From assembly GCA_021841725.1 (NCBI GenBank), contig JAKCEC010000068.1:1-6788 (forward strand): a stretch of DNA of 6,788 nt. Reading direction: 5' to 3'. Every line of letters begins with the position of its first letter. The first letter of the stretch is position 1. Shown here in pieces: positions 6,375 to 6,788 of the stretch. Position numbers and translations under genes: made by a program. This stretch comes from Actinomycetes bacterium (GTDB taxonomy: Bacteria > Actinomycetota > Acidimicrobiia > Acidimicrobiales > RAAP-2). Below the pieces are notes generated by a model. It was not told the DNA's origin. It did not search any database and saw only the letters and a list, made by a program, of their open reading frames with translations.

Positions 6375-6788
6375 CTAGTTGGCGAATACCTCGACGTTGC
6401 GAAATGACGCCAGCACCGAGTTCGCCAGACGTCCCTCCCCCTGGGCGCGTACGCTCACGCCGACGTCGTTCAGAATGACGAGGTCGGCGTTCATCTGATT
6501 CTTCACCGCCGTCGCCCGCTGTTGGCTCAGTGCCACCGCACTACGAGAGGCATCGCTGGACGTCGCGTAGCCGTACAAAACCAGTGTGGTGCAACCCCGT
6601 CGATCGGCGTCACGAGCGAGTGACGAGATGAATTTGCGCATCGTCGGGGTCAGCGCAGATGAATTCGCCGCGAATATTCCCACGCTGCCGAGCATCACCT
6701 GAGGCGTCGACGGTGGCAGTTGACGTCGCCATAGCGCGTAAAGGGTCGTAGTGTGCACTACGGTCATCCGACTCCCGATGCGCACTGA
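6375..6788 (-). CDS. C-terminal part of a secreted protein: InlB-type repeat end plus OmpA-like domain (N-terminus beyond window)
   Basis: The reading frame is open to the right edge, so the start lies outside; a GTG at 6785 is probably internal. Just inside the window, RMTVVHTTTLYALWRRQLP resembles the end of an InlB_B or Listeria-Bacteroides repeat, which typically finishes xTLYAxW. After a short linker, the last 100 or so residues look like an OmpA C-terminal domain: helix LTPTMRKFISSLARDA, strand TTLVLYGYA, then LSQQRATAVKNQM, and the end FRNVEVFAN. OmpA-like domains bind peptidoglycan. The arginine of the xRA motif is kept, but the Asp of the usual GHTD is replaced (GYAT), so diaminopimelate binding may be weak or different. 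A surface or cell-wall-associated role is inferred. The gene converges with mscL on a shared hairpin. Confidence 0.72.
   Translation of the reverse strand, partial: SVRIGSRMTVVHTTTLYALWRRQLPPSTPQVMLGSVGIFAANSSALTPTMRKFISSLARDADRRGCTTLVLYGYATSSDASRSAVALSQQRATAVKNQMNADLVILNDVGVSVRAQGEGRLANSVLASFRNVEVFAN

Overview
The window is a high-GC chromosomal segment of an actinobacterium. Four things point there: a HemQ-type coproheme decarboxylase, a GpgS glycosyltransferase close to the mycobacterial enzyme, a lone groEL with a CIRCE operator, and a CysO-like sulfur carrier protein. I cannot place it lower from sequence alone; an Acidimicrobiia-like lineage is only a guess. Gene density is high, and several genes seem to be leaderless.

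Layout from left to right. Minus strand: hemQ (3' end cut by the window edge), a strong intrinsic terminator, and groEL preceded by a perfect CIRCE operator. Upstream of groEL is a two-gene unit, thrC followed by a CysO/MoaD-like sulfur carrier, whose reading frames overlap by ATGA. A divergent intergenic region of about 180 bases follows, then gpgS on the plus strand. gpgS converges on a membrane-anchored LytR_C-domain protein gene, and the two stop codons overlap in the four bases CTAA. A single tRNA-Thr(UGU) comes next; its 3' acceptor end is expanded into a CACCGG hexamer array with further direct repeats behind it. About 430 bases without a convincing gene lead to mscL, which encodes a mechanosensitive channel with a C-terminal zinc ribbon. 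A long bidirectional hairpin then separates mscL from the C-terminal part of a secreted OmpA-like protein that appears to carry an InlB-type repeat.

Most of this is core housekeeping: heme synthesis, protein folding, threonine and possibly sulfur amino acid synthesis, glucosylglycerate synthesis, turgor release and cell envelope. Four points deserve most attention. (1) The thrC/sulfur-carrier pair, in which the carrier ends in Gly-Gly-Cys-Ala rather than Gly-Gly, so it may need proteolytic maturation. (2) The repeat array grown out of the 3' end of the tRNA gene. (3) A consistent -10 hexamer (TAnnnT) 6 to 7 bases before the start codon of three genes that lack a ribosome binding site. (4) The zinc-ribbon MscL. 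No mobile element, CRISPR array or defence system is visible.
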